Position numbers and translations under genes: made by a program
Shown here: positions 10,594 to 21,150 of the stretch, one piece after another
How the letters are laid out: every line of letters begins with the position of its first letter
Numbering within the stretch: the stretch's first letter is position 1
The notes under the pieces: generated by a model
What the model was told of the DNA's origin: nothing
Databases searched by the model: none
What the model saw: only the letters and a program-made list of their open reading frames with translations
Assembly (NCBI GenBank): GCA_033220425.1
Contig: CM065646.1
Span: 4,037,501-4,101,500, forward strand
Origin: Lepraria neglecta
Taxonomy: Eukaryota; Ascomycota; Lecanoromycetes; Lecanorales; Stereocaulaceae
DNA length: 64,000 bases
Reading direction: 5' to 3'

Positions 10594-11255
10594 CTTTTCG
10601 CGCGTAAGGCATAAAACGCTGACTGCATTTTTAGGCAATCACACTATGTAGATATACAACAGTGCACTGCGATTTTGTGCATATTTCGCTCATGCACGCC
10701 GATTACATAGTGACAGTCGTTCCAACAGAGCCCTCGGTCTCCACCTTAAAAGACTATCGCGAAGTTACGAAGTGGAGAAATTCGTTGTTTGAAAATGGAC
10801 AAAGAGGAACGATATCGATTATTTAAGTCATAGTTTGGATCACTCTTGGTGTAGGATGCATTCGAGTTGAGATCAAATGAAATTGCATTGAGACTGCCAG
10901 AGTGGTAGAGTTTTGAAGATCACGAATAACTTGCATAATGCGCTAAGAATCCCAAAGAGTTAGAAATCAATCACAAGGATCGTAGTGTGCCCGTCTCATC
11001 TCTACTAATCAGTCTTCACAGGTCTGAACATTCAAAGCAGGAATGCTCAAGCTCGATCATAGTAGTAATTGGAAGTGGGAATACTGCTTGCCATATCTGG
11101 ACTAGAATTTTGTTGTTCTTGGTGAGTGGACTAGTCAGTCGCAATGACAAAGTAACTTTTCCACTAGAAAGAATCTTGAAAGTCTCAACAGATGATTACT
11201 ATCAGGACTACTCTTCGAAAAGACTGTAAGACAATTTCATTCATTTTCTAATGCG
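10594..11255. other. Intergenic, nothing seen
   Basis: No coding frame with recognisable or gene-like composition. The longest plus-strand frame (10987-11229) lacks an ATG at its start and looks random. Confidence 0.5.
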
Positions 11256-12111
11256 CTATGTGACTAATCTATACAACGTGTTCCAAGTCTGAGAAAACAT
11301 CATCTGACTCTCATCCAGAACACCAAGGCGCCCAACACCAACCCCAGCTTCAACTCGACCAGTCCCTGACAGCCCAAAACTCTCTGAGTGAAGGGCATCG
11401 AGCGCTGCCAGATGATATTGCAAAGCAATACTCCCTATTGATGAGTGCGTACAATCGTTCGCTTTCCTCAACAACTCTCGGCCGTGGGCAATACTTTGAT
11501 CCAATGAATACAGCAGTCATCAGTGCAAGACCCTTCGAAGCAGGCGAGTCGTGCGAGAAGATCGCGATATACAGCAGTGCGTAGCATGCCCACCTGAGCA
11601 AGCCATCGCAAGATTGGGAATACAGAACACTTCGAACGTTGATGTCGAAGCTTCCAAGTCTGGTGAGACTAGGACTATCTGCTAGCTTTTGTGGGAAGGG
11701 GCATTGAATTGGCGCAATAGCGTGGTCGTAACATTTCGCGAAGAACCGGTTGAAAAGGCGACCTCGTACCAGATTCGTACCCAAAGTTACAAACCAGACA
11801 ATGATAATAGTAGTGGTCGGACGACAATGGCTTACGAGGAAGATGAGAGCCTGGCTGCTGACTAAACAGCGAAGGAGCAGGGCCTTGCCGATGACCATCG
11901 GAGCTTTACTGTTCCAGAAAGAATCCCGATGTTGGAAGAGGTCATACAGATGTTTGAATGCATAGACGGCGATCATTCCGGAGGCTCCTAGCACATTTAT
12001 AAGGAGAGGTAACATTAGTATCATGGTTGCCCATAGCAATGAGTACTGATAAATTATGGGGCAGAAGGTGTTATTCATTGAGTGGATTAAACAAGAAGAA
12101 GCTATTTGCAT
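11256..12111 (-). pseudogene. Hypothetical multi-span membrane protein, frameshifted
   Basis: Not recognised. From ATG 12111 a frame encodes several hydrophobic stretches, including YSLLWATMILMLPLLINVLG, GKALLLRCLVSSQALIFLVS, TTIIIVWFVTLGTNLV and LLRWACYALLYIAIFS, so roughly four membrane spans. Near 11505 the protein-like sequence moves to another frame: DQSIAHGRELLRKANDC continues to ALDALHSESFGLSGTGRVEAG and ends at 11256. The original frame instead turns into unnatural sequence and stops at 11350. No intron explains the one-base shift, so it is a frameshift mutation or a sequence error. Confidence 0.45.
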
Positions 12112-12256
12112 GCACACGTCTTCAATAACTAAAGACAGTGCTGACTAATCATGACTAAGCAATTTCTAACAAGTTGGCGACTTCTTCAGCTTCCTTCTCA
12201 GATTCCACAGTCAGGGCCAATGTTGGGCCCGGGCTGGCATCTTCGTTCTCTAGGGC

Positions 12257-12943
12257 TCAGTATTTCTCCTTGATGTTGTCAACGCACCCCAGTATGTCCT
12301 CCATATCCTTAACATTCTTAATGAGATGACTCGGGTATAGTGAAAGTGCCTCGGCAATCTCAGCCGCTTCTCTCGCTTTCAAAGTCGCTCTCAATAGCTT
12401 TGCAGCTGTCCCTTTGGAAACGTTATCTCTGGCTATTGGATACAGGGGTTTCTCAAGGTCGATATCGTCGTTACCAACTTCCGGATTGTGAGATTTACCC
12501 TCAGAATCTCGCAGAAATTCCTTGTACCTGGCCTGGGCTAAGTTGGCGAGCACAAGAGCGTTCCTTCGTAATAAGTGAATCAGTTTGTCGTGATTTGATT
12601 TCATCGCATTTAACCATTCATCGGATGACATCAAGCGGGTGGTGGGAACACGGCGATAGCCATCTGATGACCAGAACTTTGCTCTCCATGCATCGTTCGT
12701 TGGGTATGGCGCTGGCAGATCGTTCTTTCTGTAGTCGTTGTCGTTTGAGCTATTACCGCTGGCACTGTCTATCTCGGCCATTCTTGCTAGGTTCTCAACT
12801 GATCTTGAGACGTCGGCCTTCTTCCATACTCGCCCAAGCAACTTCCCGATCTGTTCGTCGGTAACACTTTGAGGCTTCTCTCCCGCTTCTTGTGCCATGG
12901 TAGTTGATGGACTGTCCGTAGCCATGTTGATTCGGATTGTCAT
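12257..12943 (-). CDS. Hypothetical protein, 228 residues
   Basis: Not recognised. Single open frame from ATG 12943 with balanced composition and no membrane segment or signal peptide. The N-terminus is acidic and Ser/Asn-rich (DSASGNSSNDNDYRKND). The middle has DAWRAKFWSSDGYRRVPTTRLMSS. The C-terminal half is mostly helical (LHRLLRR-like region, AAKLLRATLKAREAAEIAEALSLYP). It could be soluble. The length and lack of stops favour a real gene, although other broken genes are close by. Confidence 0.55.
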   Translation of the reverse strand: MTIRINMATDSPSTTMAQEAGEKPQSVTDEQIGKLLGRVWKKADVSRSVENLARMAEIDSASGNSSNDNDYRKNDLPAPYPTNDAWRAKFWSSDGYRRVPTTRLMSSDEWLNAMKSNHDKLIHLLRRNALVLANLAQARYKEFLRDSEGKSHNPEVGNDDIDLEKPLYPIARDNVSKGTAAKLLRATLKAREAAEIAEALSLYPSHLIKNVKDMEDILGCVDNIKEKY

Positions 12944-13421
12944 GATATTAGTTGATGCTGTTGAGAGAGAATGTTATTTTGTTGTGTAGCTTTGCAGGAT
13001 ATCGCAAGGTGAGTTCAGTGGCCTTTCTTTGTGCGAGTGTAAAGGTTTGTGAGATGGGATGAGCAGCTTAAATATCATCTAGAGAAATTATGATTAAAAA
13101 GTTTGATGCTTCAAGGAACTGCATGTGATGAGCATCTGGCTCTATTTGAGCATGATTCTAAGAATCTAACATGGCTCCCCACCATGTGCATGAAATTACA
13201 TGTGATTCATGTTCAAGGCCTTGGAATACGTTGGGGCCAAATGAAATCGAGGAGGCTTTAATTCCCTTCGAGAACATAGTGTAAGCCAAGCAAAAATTTG
13301 ACTACCTTACATAGACTATCGCCCGCCCTAAAATTTCAAGTACTAGCATACGTTTCTCCAAGGCAAGAAGAGGCTTCCACATGCCTATCCCGCAAGACAC
13401 TCACCAGGGTTTGATCCCCAA
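12944..13421. other. Intergenic, nothing seen
   Basis: About 480 bp with no gene-like frame. It probably holds the upstream region of the hypothetical gene at 12257-12943 and the 3' flank of the pseudogene that follows. Confidence 0.45.
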
Positions 13422-14555
13422 CTAATCCGCACTCACCGACCCTTCCCTCTCCTCAACTTGCTCAGCAAGACACTCCGCCTCCCCCCACCTCTTATATCTC
13501 TCACGTATATTGGCATGGTACCAGCCCGTCCCATTCATTTTTTTCCAGAGACCATCCATGAACGTAGCCAACCAAATCTTCCAACAGTCGTACTAGTGAT
13601 CAAGACTGTAAGCCTTCGACTGTCCGGATTCAGGGCTTTAATAATGTCAGATACCTCCTTCGCTGTCTCCATTGTCTCTTCTAGGTCATCCATGCTGTCG
13701 AGTAGATCTTCTTTATACAGGAAATCCTGTATATCGAAGAATTCGTTGAAAACAAGACAGGCTGATCCACGGATCTCATGGTTATCGCATAGTCTCTGTA
13801 CTTCCAGCGCTGATTACTGTGCTAGTTCCATCCTTTCCTTCCAATCCAATTCTTCGATGGCATCAGCAATGTCCTTCTAGCACGTCTCTAAATCAACCCA
13901 ATTTCGCAAGTATGCTCGTCTGCTATCTCTCCAGCATCCACGACGTTGAATAACAGGTTCGTCACGATCTCAACGAGCTCATCTTGGTAGTTCTCGTTCT
14001 TGAGTACCCCACCATATTCTTTGCGATTTGGAAGGACATCATCACAGCTTTTGTGACTTGGGCGAGTTCACTATTTCGATTGATGCATCCTTTTTCGTCA
14101 CGAACGTGGAAGGCGCTGTCCAGGGATTTATTCTCGTCATCTGGTGTTTGCCATTGGAACTTCCTCGTTAGTGCGTCCATAGCGATCTCCATGCTTAAGT
14201 CTCTATCTATAACCTCGTATTCTAGTTGCTGGTGCTTGCTGCTGATGTTTTGTGTGAATGTTAGAAGAGGAAGGAGTTACGTGGTTGAGAGTGCGTGGAA
14301 GGTAAAGTATTTGAGAGAGACGAGGTCATAAGGTAGTAGGATTCCAAGGTAGTCGAGCAAAACTTTCAATTTTGCATTTAAAATTAGAGAGAACTTCCAC
14401 GTGATATGCACTAGCCAAAACACCATCACGACCGAGAATTTGGCAATGCATGCTCTGACACTACCAGAAGTTAGTTTAAATAAGCTCATACCTGCGTATG
14501 TCTGTGGAGCGTAAGATGACGCTGGGTTCATATTAACCCGCAAAAATCGTAGCAT
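13422..14555 (-). pseudogene. Decayed gene of unknown function
   Basis: Protein-like sequence runs on the minus strand through several lesions. A frame from ATG 14555 is stopped by TAA at 14277-14279, then continues (YEVIDRDLSMEIAMDALTRKFQ, KGCINRNSELAQVTKAVMMS). It shifts frame near 14010 into NENYQDELVEIVTNLLFNVVDAG. It then crosses a TAG at 13877-13879 and a TAA at 13814-13816 within DIADAIEELDWKERMELAQ and SALEVQRLCDNHE. Near 13580 it shifts again into GWYHANIRERYKRWGEAECL, ending at 13422. The stops are of types that C-to-T changes in CAG/CAA would make. The acidic, helical composition suggests a soluble protein. I recognise no family. Confidence 0.55.
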
Positions 14556-14802
14556 TGCACCCGAATCACATTTATAGTACCGAGAGAAAGCTCTAACTAA
14601 TTAGCTAGATAAGAAGCTACTATCTGTTACAAGCCGAGACCATGCTATATTGAACGCATGGTTGTCGAACGTTGTCGAACGGGCTTGGTGTTACGAGCCG
14701 TGCGCAATGGGAATGGAGGTGCAGACTGTGCAAGAGAATGAAGCAGACTTCAAGTGGTGCTAAGCGGGTCTGGTATATGATCAGATGATATATGTTCAGT
14801 GC

Positions 14803-15042
14803 CTAGCCTAAGAGATCTATCGCATGTAGTAAACAAGCAAGTAGGAAGTTGAGCACACCGCTCCAAGTGATGAGCAGTGCTCCGCATATATAGACATAGG
14901 AAACTACGCCAAGGCTTCCATGATCGCAATGATCAAAGCGATCGAAGCATTCCATGCTGCGATCATTTCGATCATGATCCGTCCTGCCCGAGGTTCCTTT
15001 GTCCTTCGCGACAGTCCTGTCAGAACCTTTAGATTCTAACAT
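14803..15042 (-). CDS. Small hypothetical ORF, doubtful
   Basis: 79 residues from ATG 15042: a charged N-terminus with repeated Asp/Arg (GRTDHDRNDRSMECFDRFDHCDHG), then a hydrophobic tail (VVSYVYICGALLITWSG, FLLACLLHAIDLLG) that could be membrane-inserted. No family is recognised and it sits in repeat-like DNA, so chance is a real option. Confidence 0.2.
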   Translation of the reverse strand: MLESKGSDRTVAKDKGTSGRTDHDRNDRSMECFDRFDHCDHGSLGVVSYVYICGALLITWSGVLNFLLACLLHAIDLLG

Positions 15043-15367
15043 TAGGGGCAGGCTTTTTGCGGGCTATAGAGGGTTTCGGAGTCGCAGAGGGTAGTACTAT
15101 AGATAGTAGTATAGGGAGACTACGGCGGCGAGTCGTTATAGGGGGGGAGGGTGGTTTCTAGAGGTATAATAGGGATCAACAGCGAGGTTAGACGTCGGCG
15201 GGGTGGTAAATAGGGCTGCAACCCTGGGGACGACAGTAACACCACGCTAGAAGCCTCACAATTGCCTGTTTAGGAAGCTTTATATATATATATTTGGTGC
15301 GATAATTGATTTATATGCAAAAGCCGACTTTGTTCAGATTTTGGTGTGTGCGCGCGCCAATCGATAA
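15043..15367. repeat. Low-complexity spacer with TA microsatellite
   Basis: Purine-rich GGG/TAG-rich sequence from about 15050 to 15240, followed by a (TA)n run near 15280-15293. No coding frame. It may be a remnant of an old repeat. Confidence 0.4.
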
Positions 15368-16063
15368 CTAAAACTGCGCTACAGGTTTGTCGGATCTACG
15401 ATATGAGTCGAGCAGTTGCTTGGCCACCTCCGCTCTGAATTCCGATTGACCCTTTACCCGTCTCCATATCAAGATTTGCAAGCCAGAGAAAAGGTACGAA
15501 ACGACATATTTGGTTCGAGGCAGTGGTTCATGTTTATGACGATAGTACTCGATGACGATGATGATATCCACGCCTTGTGTGAACTCACTCCAGCCGTGGT
15601 CCACGGGCTTTGCCAGAGCATCCTTGAGATTTCTTGTCATCGCCGTGACTTTGAGAGTCTGGAGATTGGAAAGAGTATCGAGAGTGTTGAAAACGGAGAG
15701 CAGAAGTCCTATGTGGCCAGGCTCCCAGAATTCAAACCTGTCCTCAACTTCCACTTTTTTGATCAGAGTTTTGCAACTTCCAAGTCCTCGCAGGAAGAGG
15801 AAAAGAGCACTGAGCTTTCCGACGAAGGTGTGTCCGCCGTAGAAATTGGTGGCAAACTCCGCAGCAACTTGACGGTTGAGTTGGAGCATAGCCAACAAGG
15901 TGACAGGCATCTGAGTATCGCCCCGAAAGTACGTCCCAGTGATGGTGTGGTCCTCACCTCGTTGGAGGATTATTCTCTTGTGAAGGTCTGCATCTTCGTA
16001 CAATAACTCGTAGATTCCATCACGAATTTCTCGGGGGACGGCAAGGATTGGTGTAGAGTTCAT
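15368..16063 (-). CDS. F-box-like (2EXR/DUF7730-type) protein, copy 1
   Basis: 231 residues from ATG 16063. The N-terminus MNSTPILAVPREIRDGIYELLYED has the LP-x-E-I/L-R-x-x-I-Y pattern of the F-box-like motif that opens many fungal proteins of unknown function. It continues with LLAMLQLNRQVAAEFATNFYGGHTF, the usual 'local hits from a big family' segment. The rest (SNLQTLKVTAM, ALAKPVDHGW, YVVSYLF, IWRRVKGQSEF) aligns by eye along its length with the gene at 17083-17856, so the two are paralogs in the same orientation. No stop or frameshift. The function is unknown; a role as a substrate adaptor is only a family-level guess. Confidence 0.7.
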   Translation of the reverse strand: MNSTPILAVPREIRDGIYELLYEDADLHKRIILQRGEDHTITGTYFRGDTQMPVTLLAMLQLNRQVAAEFATNFYGGHTFVGKLSALFLFLRGLGSCKTLIKKVEVEDRFEFWEPGHIGLLLSVFNTLDTLSNLQTLKVTAMTRNLKDALAKPVDHGWSEFTQGVDIIIVIEYYRHKHEPLPRTKYVVSYLFSGLQILIWRRVKGQSEFRAEVAKQLLDSYRRSDKPVAQF

Positions 16064-16666
16064 GATGAGCCTTTGAATATCAGTCAGCTATAGCCAGTCC
16101 GCTTAGACTTTGGTCACCTACTGAGGTGTGGCCTTTCAATGGTTCACAGGGAGCTTGTATCCAGTGAATCGATGAGTGGTCTAGCACATTGAAGACTTGG
16201 CCAACAGACTCTGAAGTTGACACCCACTAAGACAGGGTTGAAAAGCTGTATGGCAACTTGGAGGGAATAAGATCTCAGGTGGACTGAAGGTGTATGAGAA
16301 TACATCAGATGTAGATGCTGATGGTTGTGTTATCAAAAGATAGTGGCAAAAGCCCCCTCAACGCGTCAACAACACGGTATGATAATAAGCACCGAAAGAG
16401 TTTTGATACATGAGACGCGCTTGTGGCGTCACTTTTAGCAAGCTAACCGTCACCCTGGTTTAGGCTTCACCGATTTGCCGATGAGTCATCGCAATCCTGG
16501 ACTGTGACACAAAAACTCAATGATTTGGAGGGGTTTAGCTGGATATTGCTTGCTATTGGTTGTCGTAGCAGGCCTACGAGGGGTCGAATTTGGTAACAGT
16601 GCCTGCATAATCCACCGAAATGTTTATTCAAAATACATACACGCTTAGACGAAGGTGTGAAGTGGG
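16064..16666. other. Intergenic, nothing seen
   Basis: About 600 bp between the two F-box-like paralogs. No recognisable gene. It should contain the promoter of copy 1. Confidence 0.45.
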
Positions 16667-17047
16667 CTACTGAGACATTGATGTGGGTTTGCTCGATCGA
16701 CCTTTGCCTCTTATGATAGCAGCTGGCGGGCAGCTCCTAGTACCTGATCTAACGACGAGGATCCGTGTAAGACCACACATTAAGATAGGTGTTAGAGCCT
16801 TCGTATGATCTTTCTCTGTTCCAGGAAACATTGGTGTAGTGGAGGCGCGGACGCTTGCAACAAGGAATGGGTATCTGATCATAGATTCGGAGCTCTTTGA
16901 GAGATCTTTGTCCTCATGTGTGCTAGGCAGGCGTAGTCTGTTTTGTAGCGATAGAAAAAGTAGGGAATTGTGGGGTTCGTACTCAATTCGTTGCGAGTTC
17001 ATAGCGGAGTCGATGACGATAGCTGTGTCTTGGGCTTTCATTTTCAT
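16667..17047 (-). CDS. Hypothetical ORF, doubtful
   Basis: 126 residues from a true ATG at 17047, rich in Ser, Arg and Pro, with no membrane segment or known motif. It starts 36 bp past the stop of the F-box-like copy 2 in the same direction, so it may simply be that gene's 3' untranslated region. Confidence 0.2.
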   Translation of the reverse strand: MKMKAQDTAIVIDSAMNSQRIEYEPHNSLLFLSLQNRLRLPSTHEDKDLSKSSESMIRYPFLVASVRASTTPMFPGTEKDHTKALTPILMCGLTRILVVRSGTRSCPPAAIIRGKGRSSKPTSMSQ

Positions 17048-17082
17048 CGCTGGGTTAGGCCCTTTATTGTCCTACATGGGAC

Positions 17083-17856
17083 TTATTGAGAATTCGGATT
17101 GGATTCTTCCTGGTCAAATGACGAATCTTCACCCTGCGGCGAGTCTTCTTCCTTCCTCTGCTTGCGATAGCTAACCTCCTGAGTGGGGGCCTTAACTTCT
17201 AACGCTATGAATCCTGATTCACCCTTTGCGCGACGCCACATTAAGAACACATCCCGAGGAGGGGTGGTAGCATATCTGTTCGCCACATACTTGCTGGTAG
17301 GTAATGGATCTACGCCGTTGCGATTGGAACATCCAGTTGCCACGATGATTTCCACATTTCTGCCTAACTTGCTAAAGCATAAGTCGACGGGCTTCGCCAG
17401 AGCCTCCTCAGAGGTCTGCGCTTCCACGATGACCTTGATAATTTGAGAATTCGGTAAAGCCTCCAAGGTGTTGTGGATGCAGGGGAACTCCCCTATGTAA
17501 CCTGGAAACCAGAATTGGAGATATAGGAACTCCATCTTCCTTATAAGATCTTGACGGCTTCCAAATCCACGAATAATAATAATAAAAAGACCCCTAAAGC
17601 CCCCTCGAAAAGCAATTCCGCTGTAGAAGCTGAGCGCCACTTCTGTGGAGATCTGGTGATTGACGTGGAGCAAGGCCAGGAAGCCGTTCATGGCGTTTTT
17701 GGGAGGTAAATTCCCCGAGTAGCGTGACCAAGTAGCGCCATACGGTACTTGAGTAGACCCATCGATAGTGATGTTAGAGCCCAAGTCTTCGAAAACAAAG
17801 TCGTAGATGGCATCCCGAATCTCTTGCGGAACCGTGAGGATTGGGACTGAAGTCAT
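17083..17856 (-). CDS. F-box-like (2EXR/DUF7730-type) protein, copy 2
   Basis: About 257 residues. I chose the ATG at 17856 because MTSVPILTVPQEIRDAIYDFVFED then lines up with MNSTPILAVPREIRDGIYELLYED of copy 1; a TTG two codons upstream extends the frame but is not a normal start. Shared blocks with copy 1: LALLHVNHQISTEVALSFYSGIAF, SQIIKVIVEA, ALAKPVDLCFS, LPTSKYVANRY, LMWRRAKGESGF. A hydrophilic Glu/Ser/Gln-rich tail (EEDSPQGEDSSFDQEESNPNS) is unique to this copy. The frame is intact. The family function is unknown. Confidence 0.72.
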   Translation of the reverse strand: MTSVPILTVPQEIRDAIYDFVFEDLGSNITIDGSTQVPYGATWSRYSGNLPPKNAMNGFLALLHVNHQISTEVALSFYSGIAFRGGFRGLFIIIIRGFGSRQDLIRKMEFLYLQFWFPGYIGEFPCIHNTLEALPNSQIIKVIVEAQTSEEALAKPVDLCFSKLGRNVEIIVATGCSNRNGVDPLPTSKYVANRYATTPPRDVFLMWRRAKGESGFIALEVKAPTQEVSYRKQRKEEDSPQGEDSSFDQEESNPNSQ

Positions 17857-18482
17857 GGCCAATGAGATTAACGATCAGCTCAATTTCCCTATCACAGAAT
17901 AGCACTGGTTCCAGTACGTACTGAGAATAACGAATGTGTTTGACAGAAGCTGAGGTTTTGTAGTTGCGCAACAAAGTTGAGGAGGACGTCAAGCTGGGAG
18001 TACCACAGGAAGACGCTCGAAGGACTTCCAGCTCTCAACTTGGTCGATATTCGATACAAAAGACGTTGAGGTTTGACAGTTGTGTGTTGTCGAGCTCTGG
18101 TGGTAACGTGCCCTTCATAGCAATAACACAAGTGAAAGAGATTAGCCGGTATTTATTTTGATTGTCACCATTACCACTCTTAGTGCTGAATCTTACTGGA
18201 TTTTGGCTTACTTTAGGTCGAAATTCACAATATTTCCGAGCCTCAAAAGTCTTTGGTATATTTGCCGCCTTCTTGCCGCTTGAACATCATCTGCCAAATA
18301 CATGGTCCCCTTCATTGCTGACCCTACGGCAGCATACCTAAATTCGTGTTTCTCACGACACATTTCGAAAGCAACACGTGAAAAACCTGTGCCAGGATCA
18401 TGCCACATTCGACCCTCAGAACGCTTGGTTATGGAATTTTCCTCCGTGGGGTCTTGATCCTTGTCAAGCAACCGTCCATGCT
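17857..18482. other. Intergenic with a possible minus-strand exon
   Basis: The part to about 18200 is probably the promoter of the F-box-like copy 2. On the minus strand 18471-18208 encodes protein-like sequence ending in AARRRQIYQRLLRLGNIVNFDLK, preceded by a possible splice acceptor (TTTAG) near 18482. No upstream exon or start codon was found, so this is only a candidate fragment. Confidence 0.3.
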
Positions 18483-19257
18483 AAATGTTATGTAATTAAT
18501 TGCAGGGTATTATGTTACCCTTTAGGTAGTATACTTCAAAGTAAGGATATCATGGTATAAAGAGCTATTGAGGGTTTTATTTGCCTCTGAAAGAGGCCTC
18601 CGGTTCGTAGGTGGACTGGATGCCGTTCTTCGAGACGCTCTCCTCTTCCTTACTCATCGGATGTGATGAACGAGTCAATGGCGAGGTCGTATTGGAACGG
18701 CTAATGACCCAACTCGGCGACTGTTCTCGACGTTGACTAGCGCCCAGTTCTCTTTATAGCTTCATACAAGAAAATCAAGCATCGCAAGCATTAACGGCTT
18801 TTCCCGTTCACATCCGACTCCCGATTTGGAGGCTGATTGTTCCCGGCGTGTGATTGGGTGTTTTGTGCTGAGTGGCTGTTCTGCCAAGAGCCGCTTCGCT
18901 TTAGCCGTCTCCTTGAACTTCGCCCCTGAGATGTTATAATTGTCAGTCGCGGTCTTCCGATTTTGTATGTTTCTCGGTCTGTGATAATTGTGCACTCGGG
19001 ATAGAGTTGGAGTCGAGGTATCTAATCTGTGTACGCCTTCTCAAGCAATTTTATGAGCGCGGTCAATATTACTACCTACGCACAAAAATGCCTTCCTACG
19101 CATTCACTTACCTGACTGGTGCGCGCGAAATAACGAAGTCTTAGCGTTCAGCCATCTTTCGCTTCCTTTAAATACTTGCAGCCGTTGTGGCTTGAGCTGC
19201 GGCGAGGTCTCTAAAAGGTGTTGAACGTCCGTAGCCAGTTGCCTCTTCATTCATTCA
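18483..19257. other. Intergenic, nothing seen
   Basis: About 770 bp without a recognisable gene. The 78-residue minus-strand frame at 18762-18995 has random-like composition. Confidence 0.45.
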
Positions 19258-20969
19258 ATGGCCCCCGAAATATATACTACTTTGCCCTCCTCGCGTTCCT
19301 TTCTTCCTCCCTTGTTCGCAATTCAAATACCATCAAAACACAGAAGCAGAATCTGAGGAAGGTTTTCATGGGCGACATCTCCGTCAACATCAGCGTGAAC
19401 GCTCACGCATCATTCTCCTACAACCAAAATGCCTCCCACGAAATCCTCTATGGGCAACTAAACAGCACCACAACTCTACCCTCTCAGCCTACTGGATTAA
19501 CTACCCCAACCCATGGCCCTACCTCCTAATCAGCGTCGCGCTCTCAATTGGTCTAGGCTGGCTCGGTTTCCGCTCCTCAGCCAAATCATGGCATCCCATG
19601 CACAACCAAGAGCACGAACATAGGCTCCTTCCATCCAACGATATTGAGATGTCTGCGCATCAGGAAGATGGCATCACACCAGAGCTGACTCCGCAACCGC
19701 AGATCTATATCGATAAGAACGATCATGGATTCTTTACGGGAATGATAGCGAGACAGGAGCGTATGAAGAGTATGACGAGGGCAGAACGACATGCCTACCT
19801 GAAAGACAAGAACAACAATCCCGCAGTCGACGCCCAACGTGCTGCTGAAGCCGAGTATGCTGCCGCAGGTCAGACTTTTGACCCCGAAGATGACATCAGG
19901 TCCGATGGTGGTGTGGGGAAGTTCAGCATGTACAAGACCATATTTGGAATCTGCTGGACCACACTCCGCTCAGTCTCAATCTTTTCACTGGCCATCAAAA
20001 TAGCTTCCGGCAAGAACTCCGACTCCTCATATCCTGGTCCCTTGAATGTCATGATTCTTTTCGCATCAGCACAAACGTATCTTGCAGGTCGGGGCATGCC
20101 TCGTATCTTCAATACGATCCTAGCCTACGATCTCGTGCTTATCTGGGTCGCTTTCGTTCTGAGCTCCTTTGGATCTGGCAGTACGGTTAAGTATTACGGC
20201 AAGATTGGCGTTCAGGGCGGGAATTGCCCATTCTTCGACCGGGCCAAGTACAATACTGGACATGAATGCGCCTACGGCCGGTGGCAAACTGTGGGTTGCT
20301 CTACCAGCTCGACTTGGGATACCTCAGCACACAATTATCCTCGTCCGGCCTGGTGGTTCACCGGCGATCCGGATCCGAATAGTTAGAGGAACTCCCTCTT
20401 GACTCTCGAGTAAGATAGCCAATCTGAGACAAATTCTCCATTGTTTCCATGCTGACAGCATTAGGCTCGATTTCAAACTGATAGGCATCGCGTATGGCCT
20501 AATTGCCCTTTTCCTAGCCCTCCCATTTTACTTTCTCCCATTCGCCCCGCGTCTACTCGGCAAGCCTCTCCCAGCAATCAAACTCGCCTTCCTCCGCCGC
20601 ATGTCCTACACCACCTCAATGATCGCATTCATACTAGTGCTCATTCTATCCATCATAGCGGTCCCACTTCATATCTCCGGCGAGCTTGATTCTCCCAAAT
20701 TTTCATACGTTGATTCAGTGGGGCCACTTGTCAATATAGACATTTTCGATAGTGACAGTGCGCAGACTGCAATTGATGGGACTTGGCCGAGCTTGGCGTG
20801 GAATCAGAGCCATGTTGGAGCGGGCATTGACCCCGATTTCTTGGGAGGCAATCAGACAAGCTGGAGTGATTGCTTCTGGGTGCAAGCGCCGAAGTCTAAG
20901 ACGGGCCATTTATCAGCGTGGTGGCAGGTTGATGAGAGCAAGGCGTTGAGGATTATGGCTGGGCTTTGA
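19258..20969 (+). pseudogene. Hypothetical membrane protein, apparently broken
   Basis: Not recognised. Protein-like pieces on the plus strand: MGDISVNISVNAHASFSYNQN (frame of 19368), then in another frame AYWINYPNPWPYLLISVALSIGLGWLGF. A long polar region follows (HDGFF-type GFFTGMIARQERMKSMTRAERHAYL), then hydrophobic stretches (FSLAIKIASG, LNVMILFASAQTYLAG, LVLIWVAFVLSSFG) and a Cys-containing loop (GNCPFFDRAKYNTGHECAYGRW). After an in-frame TAG at 20384-20386 the frame runs eight more codons to a GTAAGA donor near 20410. It resumes after ..CATTAG near 20464 in FKLIGIAYGLIALFLALPFYF and ends at 20969. The early frame change near 19480 and the TAG are lesions unless unusual splicing is involved. 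The start (19258-19368) is uncertain. Confidence 0.5.
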
Positions 20970-21150
20970 CGACTCCAGTAAGGATTTCAGGCGTTCTTTG
21001 GGATACCTATGGAAGATAGGATAGGATTGTGGATTTTATTTAACTTGTGAATTCATCGATATGGAGATTGGAAGAACAAATCCATCGTTTCATTGAACTC
21101 TTATCTAATTTTCCAGATTTAGAGTTGCCCCGCCTTCCCGTCATGCTTGC

